Positions 7,739 to 15,300 of a stretch of DNA of 64,000 nt are shown here, piece after piece (positions within the stretch are counted from its first letter, which is position 1; each line of letters opens with the position of its first letter). The stretch spans positions 124,001 to 188,000 of the forward strand of contig CASFFX010000003.1 of NCBI GenBank assembly GCA_949294085.1, in the 5' to 3' direction. A model generated the notes under the pieces. The model saw nothing but the letters and a program-made list of their open reading frames with translations, did no database searches and was not told where the DNA came from. This DNA is from an uncultured bacterium (GTDB taxonomy: Bacteria > Elusimicrobiota > Elusimicrobia > Elusimicrobiales > Elusimicrobiaceae). Made by a program: the position numbers and the translations under genes.

Positions 7739-9490
7739 ATGAGTGTACTGGATAAAGTAAATTCTCCCCAAGAGCTGAAAACGCTTTCCCCCGCCGAACT
7801 GCAAACGCTGGCGGACGAAATACGCCGCTTGCTGATTTACAAAATTGACGCGACCGGCGGCCATTTTGGGCCCAACCTGGGGTTTATTGAACCGACCATT
7901 GCCCTGCATTACGTGTTCAATTCCCCCACGGACCAAGTGGTGTTTGACGTGTCGCACCAATGCTATACGCACAAAATTCTCACCGGCCGCAAGGAATATT
8001 TTACCAACCCGGCCAAATACCACGAAATTTCCGGCTACACCAATCCGCAGGAAAGCGAACACGATTGGTTCGTCGTAGGCCACACGTCCACCGCCCCCAG
8101 CTTGGCGGTGGGGCTGGCCATGGCCCGCGATTTGAAGAAAGAGCACCGCAACGTCATTGCGGTCATTGGGGACGGATCGTTAAGCGGCGGGGAAGCCTTT
8201 GAAGGGCTGGATAATGCCGCCGCGCTGCACACGAATCTCATTATCGTAGTGAACGACAACGAAATGTCCATCGCTCCCAACCACGGCGGTTTGTACGGCA
8301 ACCTGGCCTTGCTGCGCCGAACGCAGGGAAAAGGCGAGCCGAACTTTTTCAAGGCGCTGGGGTTTGACTATGTGTACGTGGACGACGGCAACAATCTGCC
8401 TTCGCTGATCCGCGCTTTTGAACAGGTCAAAGACACGCCCCGTCCCACCGTCGTGCACCTGCACACGCTGAAGGGCAAAGGCTGTGCGCAGGCCGAACAA
8501 AACAAAGAGGCCTTCCATTGGATTTTGCCGGGCACGCTGGAAGGCAAAAATCCGCCCGCGGCGCAGGAGTCCTACGATTCCATTACCGTAGATTACTTCT
8601 TAAAAAAGCACCGCGAAGATTCTTCCTTCATCGTGCTGAATCCGGCCACGCCGGGGGCGGTGGCACTCACGCCGCAAATCCGCGCGCAGCTGGGCGAAGG
8701 TTTTGCCGATGTGGGCATTGCCGAAGAACACGCCGTGGCCTGTGCTTCGGGCCTGGCCCGGGCGGGTGCCAAACCGGTGCTGGCGGTGTTAAGCTCGTTT
8801 ATCCAGCGCGCTTATGACCAGCTGTCGCAGGATTTAGCCCTCAACAACAATCCCGCCGTGGTGCTGGTCTATGGGGGTTCCATCTCGGGGGCGGACGCTA
8901 CGCACCTGGGCTGTTTTGACATGGCGCTGTTGGGCAACATCCCCAACCTGGTGTACTTGGCGCCCACCTCCCAAGAAGAATACCTGGCCATGCTGGACTG
9001 GGCCGTACGGCAAACAGAACATGCGGTGGCGATTCGGGTGCCGGTTGGCCCGTTGGCCGCGGCCGGACGGCCGGTGGCAAAGGATTACAACCCGCTGAAC
9101 CGTTTTGAAACGGTCGTTTCCGGGCGGGAAGTTGCCTTGCTGGGCCTGGGCAATTTTTACCACTTGGCCGAACACGTTCACAAACTGCTGGAGCAGCAGC
9201 TGGGCCTACGGGCTACGCTGATTAATCCACGCTATATTTCCGGGGTGGACCGCAACTGCCTGGACCGGCTGACCGAACAGCACCGCCTGGTTGTTACGTT
9301 GGAAGACGGAATTGTAGAAGGCGGCTTCGGCCAAAAAGTAGCTTCCTTCTGTGCAAAAAACGGCCTAAAGGTGCTGAACTTCGGCGCGCAAAAAGAATTT
9401 ACCGACCGCGTACCGACCGAAGAGCTCTACCGCCGTTTCCACCTGACGCCGCAGCAAATCGTGCAGGATATTCAAAACGCACTTAAATAG
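7739..9490 (+). CDS. DXS-like / transketolase-like thiamine-diphosphate enzyme
   Basis: A 583-residue relative of 1-deoxy-D-xylulose-5-phosphate synthase, shorter than the usual 620-640. Near the N-terminus it has the family blocks HFGPNLG and HKILTGR; the ThDP motif GDGSLSGGEAFEGL is near 145-158; VGIAEEHAVACASGLARAG carries the catalytic Glu of the pyrimidine domain. The D-R-A-G motif of true DXS is replaced by Y-G-G-S, removing an arginine that in E. coli DXS (Arg420) helps bind the glyceraldehyde-3-phosphate phosphate; the second arginine is retained (AIRVPVG). A changed acceptor substrate is therefore likely. The start at 7739 has a GAGGAA site and a 7-nt gap from the cupin gene; an ATG 24 nt upstream overlaps that gene. 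Confidence 0.85.
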   Translation: MSVLDKVNSPQELKTLSPAELQTLADEIRRLLIYKIDATGGHFGPNLGFIEPTIALHYVFNSPTDQVVFDVSHQCYTHKILTGRKEYFTNPAKYHEISGYTNPQESEHDWFVVGHTSTAPSLAVGLAMARDLKKEHRNVIAVIGDGSLSGGEAFEGLDNAAALHTNLIIVVNDNEMSIAPNHGGLYGNLALLRRTQGKGEPNFFKALGFDYVYVDDGNNLPSLIRAFEQVKDTPRPTVVHLHTLKGKGCAQAEQNKEAFHWILPGTLEGKNPPAAQESYDSITVDYFLKKHREDSSFIVLNPATPGAVALTPQIRAQLGEGFADVGIAEEHAVACASGLARAGAKPVLAVLSSFIQRAYDQLSQDLALNNNPAVVLVYGGSISGADATHLGCFDMALLGNIPNLVYLAPTSQEEYLAMLDWAVRQTEHAVAIRVPVGPLAAAGRPVAKDYNPLNRFETVVSGREVALLGLGNFYHLAEHVHKLLEQQLGLRATLINPRYISGVDRNCLDRLTEQHRLVVTLEDGIVEGGFGQKVASFCAKNGLKVLNFGAQKEFTDRVPTEELYRRFHLTPQQIVQDIQNALK

Positions 9491-9499
9491 GAGAACCAT

Positions 9500-10093
9500 A
9501 TGAAAAAAATGACCCAACTTATTGGCTCGGGCCTGGTGTGTTTGGCCGCCGCAGGCTGCGCGGCAGACGCACAAGAATCGGGCGCCCCTTCCGGCGCTTC
9601 CAACCAGCCGTTTGCCGGCAAAAAAGTGTTGGTCGCGTATTACTCGTACTCCGGCAACACGCAGGCGGTGGCGCGGCAAATTGCGCAAGCGGTAAACGGG
9701 GATTTGTTTGAAATTCAAACCAAGCAGTCCTATCCCGCCGCTTATAACGATTTAACCGCCCAGGCTAAACAGGAAATCAACGCCGGCTTTACCCCCGAAC
9801 TGACCGCCCAAGTGCCTCAAATGGCGCAATATGAGGTGGTATTTATCGGGTCGCCCAACTGGTGGGGCACGTACGCGCCGGCGGTAAAAAGCTTTTTGGC
9901 GCAGTATGATTTTACGGGAAAAACGTTGGTGCCGTTTTTCACTAACGGCGGCGGCGGGATGCAGCATTGCGAGAGCGATATGCACGCCCAGCTGCCGGGG
10001 GCGCACTTTTTGAAAGGGGTCTCTTTCCCGGGGCGTGCTTCGGGAGCCAACGAAAAAGACCTGCAAAATTGGCTTCGCCAGTTGGCGCAATAA
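9500..10093 (+). CDS. lipoprotein flavodoxin
   Basis: A 197-residue flavodoxin-fold protein carrying an export signal. Residues 1-20 form a lipoprotein-type signal ending LAAAGC (Cys20 would be lipidated), followed by a Ser/Ala/Gly linker to about 38. The FMN phosphate loop YYSYSGNTQAVA is near 49-60 and the flavin-site GSPNWWGTYAPAV near 116-128. Flavodoxins are normally cytoplasmic, so an envelope-located one is notable. It is linked to the DXS-like gene by a 9-nt gap and an AGGAGA site. An electron-transfer role with the next two genes is an inference. Confidence 0.85.
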   Translation: MKKMTQLIGSGLVCLAAAGCAADAQESGAPSGASNQPFAGKKVLVAYYSYSGNTQAVARQIAQAVNGDLFEIQTKQSYPAAYNDLTAQAKQEINAGFTPELTAQVPQMAQYEVVFIGSPNWWGTYAPAVKSFLAQYDFTGKTLVPFFTNGGGGMQHCESDMHAQLPGAHFLKGVSFPGRASGANEKDLQNWLRQLAQ

Positions 10094-10097
10094 ACGC

Positions 10098-10103
10098 TAT
10101 AAT
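10098..10103 (+). promoter_or_regulatory. possible internal promoter -10 before DUF4405-like gene
   Basis: A perfect TATAAT lies in the 44-bp gap after the lipoprotein flavodoxin gene, with no clear -35. It would give a 25-30 nt leader carrying the AAGGAG site at 10122-10127. Confidence 0.4.
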
Positions 10104-10137
10104 AAAGAAAAACCTATTCACACAAGGAGAGAACGGT

Positions 10138-10815
10138 ATGACTCGAATACTTCGCATTAAATTAGGGGTGGACGGCGCCATGACCGTTCTCTTTTTGCTG
10201 TCGCTCGGGCATGCGTTTACGGGCAATTTTCCGCACGAAATTTTGGGCACGGCGCTGGCCGTATGTTTTATCACGCACAATGCGCTCAATGCGGGGTGGT
10301 ACAAGAGCCTGTTCAAGGGCAAGTACACGCCGCTGCGGGCGGTGCTGACCGGGGTCAACCTGCTGCTACTGCTGGCCATGCTGGGGCTGTGTGTAAGCGG
10401 AATTTTGCTTTCGCGCGACGTGTTTGCTTTTTTGCAGTTGGGCGGCCCGTGGACGGCTCGGCAGCTGCATACATTCTTTGCCTATTGGAGCTTGGTGCTG
10501 ATGGGCATACACGTCGGCTTAAACGGCGGGCTGATACGGGCCCATTTGCCCACGCTTCGCCCGGGCTGGAGCCGCTTTTGGCAAGGGGCGTGCTGGCTGT
10601 TTGCCCTGTATGGGGTGTACGCCTTCTTCCACCGAACCGTCGCGCAATATCTGTTCTTAAAAATCTTATTTATGCGCGGCCGCGCAGGCACCAGCGCCAC
10701 CGATTTTTTCGTTCAGCATTTGGCCATTTTCTTTATGCTGGCCTTTCTGACGGACCGCGCCGTCCGGTTTTTCAACCGGCCCAAACACGTAAACGGAGAA
10801 ACAAAACATGCTTAA
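10138..10815 (+). CDS. DUF4405-like multi-helix membrane protein (possible b-type haem protein)
   Basis: A 225-residue integral membrane protein with about five hydrophobic segments. Histidines sit in or beside helices in a spaced pattern: SLGHAFTG, NFPHEILG, FITHNALNAGW, RQLHTFFAYW and GIHVGLNGG. This resembles the DUF4405/cytochrome b561-like family, in which paired histidines are thought to hold haem. The start at 10138 has an AAGGAG site; the frame is open upstream but inside the flavodoxin gene. Placed between two envelope flavodoxins, it may move electrons across the membrane to or from them; that role is inferred, not shown. Confidence 0.7.
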   Translation: MTRILRIKLGVDGAMTVLFLLSLGHAFTGNFPHEILGTALAVCFITHNALNAGWYKSLFKGKYTPLRAVLTGVNLLLLLAMLGLCVSGILLSRDVFAFLQLGGPWTARQLHTFFAYWSLVLMGIHVGLNGGLIRAHLPTLRPGWSRFWQGACWLFALYGVYAFFHRTVAQYLFLKILFMRGRAGTSATDFFVQHLAIFFMLAFLTDRAVRFFNRPKHVNGETKHA

Positions 10816-11428
10816 AACCTTTTTGCTGATTCTGTTAGCGGCTGCCCTGGTGGGCGGCGGCATCGGGGGATTTCATTTATGGCGGGTGGCCCAGCGCAAC
10901 AAGCAGGAAATGGCCCCCTATCAAGGCCCGCAAGTGCCCTATACGGCCCAACTGGGCAAAGCCCTCGTTATTTATTACTCGCTTTCCGGCCACACGCAGG
11001 ACATTGCCCAACGCATCCAGCAGCGCACCGGGGCCGATTTGTACCGCATAGAAACCGCCGAACCGATTTCTTCCGTTCCGTGGTTTTATTTAATTCTTAA
11101 ACGCCAGCTCTCGTCCAAACGTTACCCGGCCATCCAGCACCCCTTGCCGGATGTTTCTTCCTACGATGTGGTGTTTGTCGGGTCGCCCGTGTGGTGGTAC
11201 ACTTTGTCCACGCCCATGTACCGTTTCTTGCAGGAAATGGACTTTCAGGGCAAGCCGGTGGTGCCGTTCTCCACGCAGGGCAGCAATTACGGAACCTTCT
11301 TTGAAGACTTTGCCGCGCACGCGCGCAACGCCCGCCTGCTTCCCAGCGCGTCCTTCAACAACCTGGGCCCGCAGTACGACGCCGCGGTGGACAATAAAAT
11401 CACCCGTTGGCTAAACGAACTTTTATAA
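10808..11428 (+). CDS. membrane-anchored flavodoxin
   Basis: A 206-residue flavodoxin-fold protein with one N-terminal transmembrane helix (about 4-24) and no obvious cleavage site, so it should be tethered with its flavin domain outside the cytoplasm. The FMN phosphate loop YYSLSGHTQDIA is near 57-68 and the flavin-site segment GSPVWWYTLSTPM near 126-138. It overlaps the previous gene by 8 nt, so the two are translationally linked. It is a paralogue of the lipoprotein flavodoxin two genes upstream. It ends the MerR-controlled cluster at a strong terminator. Confidence 0.85.
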   Translation: MLKTFLLILLAAALVGGGIGGFHLWRVAQRNKQEMAPYQGPQVPYTAQLGKALVIYYSLSGHTQDIAQRIQQRTGADLYRIETAEPISSVPWFYLILKRQLSSKRYPAIQHPLPDVSSYDVVFVGSPVWWYTLSTPMYRFLQEMDFQGKPVVPFSTQGSNYGTFFEDFAAHARNARLLPSASFNNLGPQYDAAVDNKITRWLNELL

Positions 11429-11434
11429 CCATTC

Positions 11435-11464
11435 CCCCCGGCGCCCAGCCGGGGGCGTTTTTTT
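11435..11464 (+). terminator. intrinsic terminator ending the redox cluster
   Basis: CCCCCGGC at 11435-11442 pairs with GCCGGGGG at 11448-11455, followed by CG and seven T. Confidence 0.95.
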
Positions 11465-11528
11465 GTGCGCCATAAAAGCTAAAATAAAAGATGTGATACT
11501 TTCCCCGCAGAAGCATAGTATTAGTAGC

Positions 11529-12029
11529 ATGACGTCATTTGAAGCCCTGTACGATACGTATTTCAAGCCAGTGTACGCTTATGTGCTGGCCCGCGTGCGC
11601 AACGCCGCCGCGGCGGAGGACATTTGCGCCGGCACGTGGAGGAAATGCTACGAACATTTTGGCTCCTTTGACGAAAGCAAAGGTTCGTTTGCGCAATGGC
11701 TGTTTACCATTGCCCGCAACGAAACCACGATGTACTGGCGGCTGTTTTGGGTAAAAAATGTCTTTTCGTTGGCGGACGAGCACACCGATTTTTTGCCCGG
11801 AAGGGACCCAACGCCGCAGGAAACCTTGGAAGCAAGCGTTTTCCGCGCCGATTTGCTGCGCGCTTTGCAAAAACTGTCCAATAAAGAGCGGGACTTGATT
11901 TCCCTTAAGTTCTATTCCGGCTTAAACAACCGCCAAATTGCCGCCGTAACCCGCTTGAGCGAAAGCAATGTGGGCACAATTTTGCACCGCGCCGCCCAAA
12001 AATTACGCCGCTGTATGGAGAAACAATGA
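11529..12029 (+). CDS. ECF-type RNA polymerase sigma factor
   Basis: A 166-residue extracytoplasmic-function sigma factor. Region 2 spans about 1-70 (YDTYFKPVYAYVLARV, then FAQWLFTIARNE) and region 4 about 108-160 with the helix-turn-helix NRQIAAVTRLSESNVGTILHRA. The start at 11529 fits the fold; it has no clear Shine-Dalgarno, and TAGTAT at 11516-11521 lies 7 nt upstream, so a leaderless message is possible. The downstream gene overlaps by 4 nt and looks like its anti-sigma factor, and the next gene is a thiol-redox protein, suggesting an envelope or thiol-stress regulon. Confidence 0.9.
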   Translation: MTSFEALYDTYFKPVYAYVLARVRNAAAAEDICAGTWRKCYEHFGSFDESKGSFAQWLFTIARNETTMYWRLFWVKNVFSLADEHTDFLPGRDPTPQETLEASVFRADLLRALQKLSNKERDLISLKFYSGLNNRQIAAVTRLSESNVGTILHRAAQKLRRCMEKQ

Positions 12030-12517
12030 ACGACGAAAAAGACATCCTAAAACAAGCCGCACAAGTGGATTTTGACCCCTGCAACCGGGCCAAAAACCGG
12101 GTGTGGGCCCGCCTGCAGTCCTCGCCTTCCTCCCACCGGAGCTGGGCGCGCCCGCTGGCATGGGGCACCTGCGCCGCTTTCTTGTTGGCGGCGGGCAGCT
12201 GGCTGGGAGTGCGGTGGAGTGCGTATTTGCATTGCCCGGCGGAAGCCCCGGCTCAGCCGGCCTTCTCCCTGCAAAACGCCCAATGCAAAAATGCCGACGG
12301 ACATTTTCTGATTTCCACCCAGCTGGAATGCAACGGGACCAACTGCTCCTGCACCAAAACGCTGACCATCTGCAACGAGCACCCCGTTACGCACGTAACG
12401 CACAAAACGTGCACCCAACCGTCGCCCGATTTTGATCCGAAGGATCCCTGGAAACTGTGGGAAAATCCTTCGCCAAAACAAATTCAAGACCTGGCTTCCT
12501 GCCAGAATCAATGTTAG
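12026..12517 (+). CDS. putative membrane-spanning anti-sigma factor
   Basis: A 163-residue protein with a cytoplasmic N-terminus of about 42 residues, one transmembrane helix (about 44-64) and a periplasmic domain rich in cysteine: nine Cys between about residue 70 and the end, including NCSC and CQNQC. I do not recognise a named anti-sigma domain; the call rests on the ATGA overlap with the ECF sigma gene and the one-helix topology. The periplasmic cysteines could form disulfides that sense redox state or metals, which would fit the downstream thioredoxin-CcdA fusion; this is a hypothesis. Confidence 0.6.
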   Translation: MNDEKDILKQAAQVDFDPCNRAKNRVWARLQSSPSSHRSWARPLAWGTCAAFLLAAGSWLGVRWSAYLHCPAEAPAQPAFSLQNAQCKNADGHFLISTQLECNGTNCSCTKTLTICNEHPVTHVTHKTCTQPSPDFDPKDPWKLWENPSPKQIQDLASCQNQC

Positions 12518-12528
12518 GAGTTTAGTAC

Positions 12529-13881
12529 ATGATACGCAGACGTATGCTTCACTTGCTGTTATTGGCCGCCGCCCTGCTGGGCTTCGGCTCCGCCGCTTGG
12601 GCCGCGCCCGTACAAGCGGTTTTGTTCACTTCGCCTTCCTGCCCGCACTGCCGCCACTTAAAACAGGATGGATTTCCCCAGCAATTTCGGGAAAAACACG
12701 GCAGCGAAGTGGAACTGTATGAATTTGATTTGACGGAAGAAGCCAACAATGTCCGCTTCTGGAAAACCCTGGAAAATTACCAAGTTCAATCGGCCGGTAT
12801 TCCGATGATGGTCATCGGCAGTACCGTTTTGCAAGGCTACCCCACGCAAATTGCCACCGGGGCAGACGACGCCGTTAAAAAAGCCCGCCTGGGCCGCGAA
12901 ACGACCCACGTGCCCGGGTTGCCTAAGCCGGCCGTTCAAAAGGCCGCCGCAAAACCGGAGGCAGAAAAATCAGCCGTTGCCGAAACCGCTGCCGCAAAAC
13001 CGGCCGATACGCAAACCGCCGAAGCAAAACCTGCGGAGGAAAAACCAGTGGCTTCGGCCGAACAGGCGCCCGCTGCCCAGCCGGCCGAACCAGCGGCCCA
13101 GCCCGATAAAGACGCCTTACTGCAAGCACACGAATCGCTGTTCAGCCAAATTACGCTGTGGGCCATTATCGGCGCCGGCTTGGCGGACGGCATTAACCCG
13201 TGTGCGTTTGCCGTCATTGTGTTTTTTGTCTCGTTTTTGGCCGCATATAAATACACCAAAAAAGAAATCATCATCGTGGGGACGGCATACTGTGTGTCGG
13301 TCTTTTTGGCGTATTTGCTGATGGGGTTAGGCGCTTTTCACGCGCTGTACGCCATGAAGGGATTTCGCTACGTTACGCTGGTGGTGCAATGGGGCACGGT
13401 ATTGCTGTGTGTGCTCTTTTTGGCGCTTAGCTTATACGATTTGATCGTTTACCAACGCACCAAAAAATCCGAAAAAATGCTCCTGCAGCTGCCCAAAAGC
13501 TACAAGGAATACATCCACAAAGTGATGCGCTTCTTCCTGAAGGACAAACACTCCTCCATGTGGCGTTTGATGTTGGCGGCATTTGCGGTGGGGTTTGTGG
13601 TGTCCGGTGTGGAAGCCGTATGCACAGGCCAGGTGTACCTGCCCACCTGCGTGGTCATTTTGAAGGAAGCGGGCAGCCAATCGTGGAAAGCGGCCGAATA
13701 TTTGATTGTGTACAATTTGATGTTCGTACTGCCGTTGGTGTTGGTGTTCGTGCTGACGCTGTGCGGCAAAGAATCGGCCACGTTTAACAGCTGGCTTAAA
13801 AATCATTTGGGCCTGTCCAAATTCTTGCTCTGCTGTGTGTTTTTAGGACTGCTGATTTTGATGTTAGCCAATCTGTTTTGA
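12529..13881 (+). CDS. thioredoxin-CcdA (DsbD-like) fusion protein
   Basis: A 450-residue membrane protein. Order: signal peptide (1-26); thioredoxin-like domain with active site C38-P-H-C41 to about 120; a low-complexity Ala/Pro/Lys/Glu linker (about 130-195); then a CcdA/DsbD-type transmembrane domain of about six helices. Cys225 (GINPCAFAV) and Cys365 (EAVCTGQVY) match the two redox cysteines that carry electrons through the membrane in CcdA/DsbD. It probably moves reducing power from cytoplasmic thioredoxin to the periplasm. The domain order (Trx first) differs from DsbD, which has it last. It sits 11 nt after the anti-sigma gene with a TTAGGAG site. Confidence 0.85.
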   Translation: MIRRRMLHLLLLAAALLGFGSAAWAAPVQAVLFTSPSCPHCRHLKQDGFPQQFREKHGSEVELYEFDLTEEANNVRFWKTLENYQVQSAGIPMMVIGSTVLQGYPTQIATGADDAVKKARLGRETTHVPGLPKPAVQKAAAKPEAEKSAVAETAAAKPADTQTAEAKPAEEKPVASAEQAPAAQPAEPAAQPDKDALLQAHESLFSQITLWAIIGAGLADGINPCAFAVIVFFVSFLAAYKYTKKEIIIVGTAYCVSVFLAYLLMGLGAFHALYAMKGFRYVTLVVQWGTVLLCVLFLALSLYDLIVYQRTKKSEKMLLQLPKSYKEYIHKVMRFFLKDKHSSMWRLMLAAFAVGFVVSGVEAVCTGQVYLPTCVVILKEAGSQSWKAAEYLIVYNLMFVLPLVLVFVLTLCGKESATFNSWLKNHLGLSKFLLCCVFLGLLILMLANLF

Positions 13882-13887
13882 GGTTTT

Positions 13888-13912
13888 CCCCCGGGCCGAC
13901 CGGGGGATTTTT
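13888..13912 (+). terminator. intrinsic terminator after thioredoxin-CcdA gene
   Basis: CCCCCGG at 13888-13894 pairs with CCGGGGG at 13900-13906, followed by a short T run. Confidence 0.85.
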
Positions 13913-13922
13913 ATCCGCATAC

Positions 13923-13954
13923 ATATTGACGTTTATCAATATATTTATTATACT
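13923..13954 (+). promoter_or_regulatory. ArsR promoter with overlapping operator
   Basis: TTGACG (13926-13931), a 17-bp spacer and TATACT (13949-13954) form a good sigma-70 promoter. An inverted repeat ATATTGA-N6-TCAATAT at 13923-13942 covers the -35 box, the expected placement for an ArsR-family repressor. Confidence 0.85.
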
Positions 13955-13970
13955 ACCAAAGAGGTTTTGT

Positions 13971-14258
13971 ATGACATCTTATCGCCAAACCGCCCACTTA
14001 TTCAAAACGTTGTGCGACGAAAACCGCGTGCAAATTGTGCAGCTGCTCACCCGCGGGGAAATGTGCGCCTGCCAACTGCTGGATTTATTGCATATCAGCC
14101 AATCCACCTTATCGCACCATATGAAAATTCTGTGCGACGGCGGGATTGTGTCGCCCCGAAAAGAAGGAAAATGGACTCACTATTCCCTTCGGGCGGGCGG
14201 CCTGCGGGACATGCAGCTTTGCCTGGCCAAACTGTCGGAAGCGGCCCAAGCAAAATAA
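13971..14258 (+). CDS. ArsR/SmtB-family metalloid- or metal-sensing repressor
   Basis: A 95-residue winged-helix repressor. The metal-binding ELCxCDL-type box appears as EMCACQLLD near 26-34 in the helix before the recognition helix, giving the Cys-x-Cys pair used by arsenic/antimony and cadmium/lead sensors. The recognition helix region is ISQSTLSHHMKIL. The start at 13971 has a GAGGT site; the frame is open upstream but over the terminator and promoter. It should repress itself and the permease-thioredoxin pair through the two operators seen at 13923 and 14273. The inducer could be arsenite, but this is not proven. Confidence 0.9.
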   Translation: MTSYRQTAHLFKTLCDENRVQIVQLLTRGEMCACQLLDLLHISQSTLSHHMKILCDGGIVSPRKEGKWTHYSLRAGGLRDMQLCLAKLSEAAQAK

Positions 14259-14272
14259 TTTTTTTGTTTTAC

Positions 14273-14292
14273 ATATTGATATATTTGAATAT
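14273..14292 (+). promoter_or_regulatory. second ArsR-like operator, before permease
   Basis: ATATTGA-N6-TGAATAT at 14273-14292 matches the operator upstream of arsR with one mismatch in the right half-site. It lies 23 nt before the permease start codon, in an AT-rich gap. Confidence 0.7.
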
Positions 14293-14314
14293 ATAGATAA
14301 AAGGAGAAGAAAAT

Positions 14315-15291
14315 ATGTTTTCAGTATTTACACGGCTGGCCGATTGGGCTACCGCCGGGTTGGGCCTCTCAGCACAGAGCCGTTTGGGAAGTTCCGTACA
14401 TTTTTTCGTGGAAGACTTCACGAAAATCTTTGTGCTGATTTATGTGCTGATTTTTGTTATTTCGCTGTTTCGCTCGCAGCTATCGGCCGAAAAAGTACGG
14501 GATTATCTTTCCGGCAAGAACCGCTGGTATGGATATTTTCTGGCGGTATTTTTAGGGATTGTTACCCCCTTTTGTTCGTGTTCTTCTATTCCGCTGTTTA
14601 TCGGGTTTATTACGGCGGGAATTCCGTTTGGCATTACGCTGGCCTTTCTAATCAGTTCGCCGCTGGTAAGCGAGGTGGCAACTTTTATGCTGATTAGCAT
14701 GAAAGGCGCAGGCTGGACGGTGGCCGGGATTTACGTGTTGTGCGGGTCGGTCATTGCCGTCTTGGGCGGATGGCTGGCGGACCGCCTGCATTTGGAGCGT
14801 TTCTGCACCTATCAGCCGGCTCTGCAAAGCGCGCGCAGCTGCTGCAGCTGTCAAACCCATACCACCCGCCTGCAGCGCTGGCAGGAATTGCTGCAATATG
14901 CCCATTTCTTTGCCTGGGACACGCTAAAAAGCATTTGGATGTATGTACTGCTGGGTTTACTGGCCGGGGCCGCTATTCACGGGTATGTTCCGGTGGAGTT
15001 CTTAAGCAAATACCTGGGGGCTTCCAACCCGTGGGCCGTACCGTTGGCCTCGGTAATTGGCGCGCCCATGTATGCCAATCACGTAACTGTAATTCCCATC
15101 ATACAAGCTTTGTTGTTAAAAGGCGTACCGGTGGGAACGGCTTTGGTAATTTTAATGAGCATTACCGCCATTTCGCTGCCGGAAATGATTATGCTTAAAA
15201 AGTGCTTTCCGCCAAAATGATTGGGCTTTTTTCGCTGTATCTCATCGTAGCATTTATCGGAGTGGGATACTTATTAAACGGAATATTATAG
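14315..15291 (+). pseudogene. DUF318-type permease with a -1 frameshift near the 3' end
   Basis: A membrane transporter of the DUF318/SO_0444-like permease family, linked to export of metals or arsenicals. The intact part (14315-15220, 301 aa) has about eight helices, the hallmark TPFCSCSSIPLF near 88-99 and a Cys/His-rich loop near 175. After MIMLKK the reading frame runs into an early stop. Moving to the -1 frame at the A5 run (15197-15201) gives a further hydrophobic helix ending VGYLLNGIL and a stop at 15289-15291, directly at the next gene's GGAGG site, which fits the family's usual end. Either one A is missing (mutation or sequencing error), or slippage on AAAAAG restores it. The protein may still work without its last helix. 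Confidence 0.75.
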
Positions 15292-15300
15292 GAGGAAATG

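Noticed and set aside
11435..12029. Start of the ECF sigma gene at an upstream codon near 11463.
   Set aside because: That position lies in the T run of the preceding terminator; region 2 homology begins at the ATG at 11529.
12930..13120. Short repeated codon pattern (Ala/Pro/Lys/Glu) inside the thioredoxin-CcdA gene, considered as a repeat array.
   Set aside because: It is a low-complexity protein linker with no fixed repeat unit or spacers.
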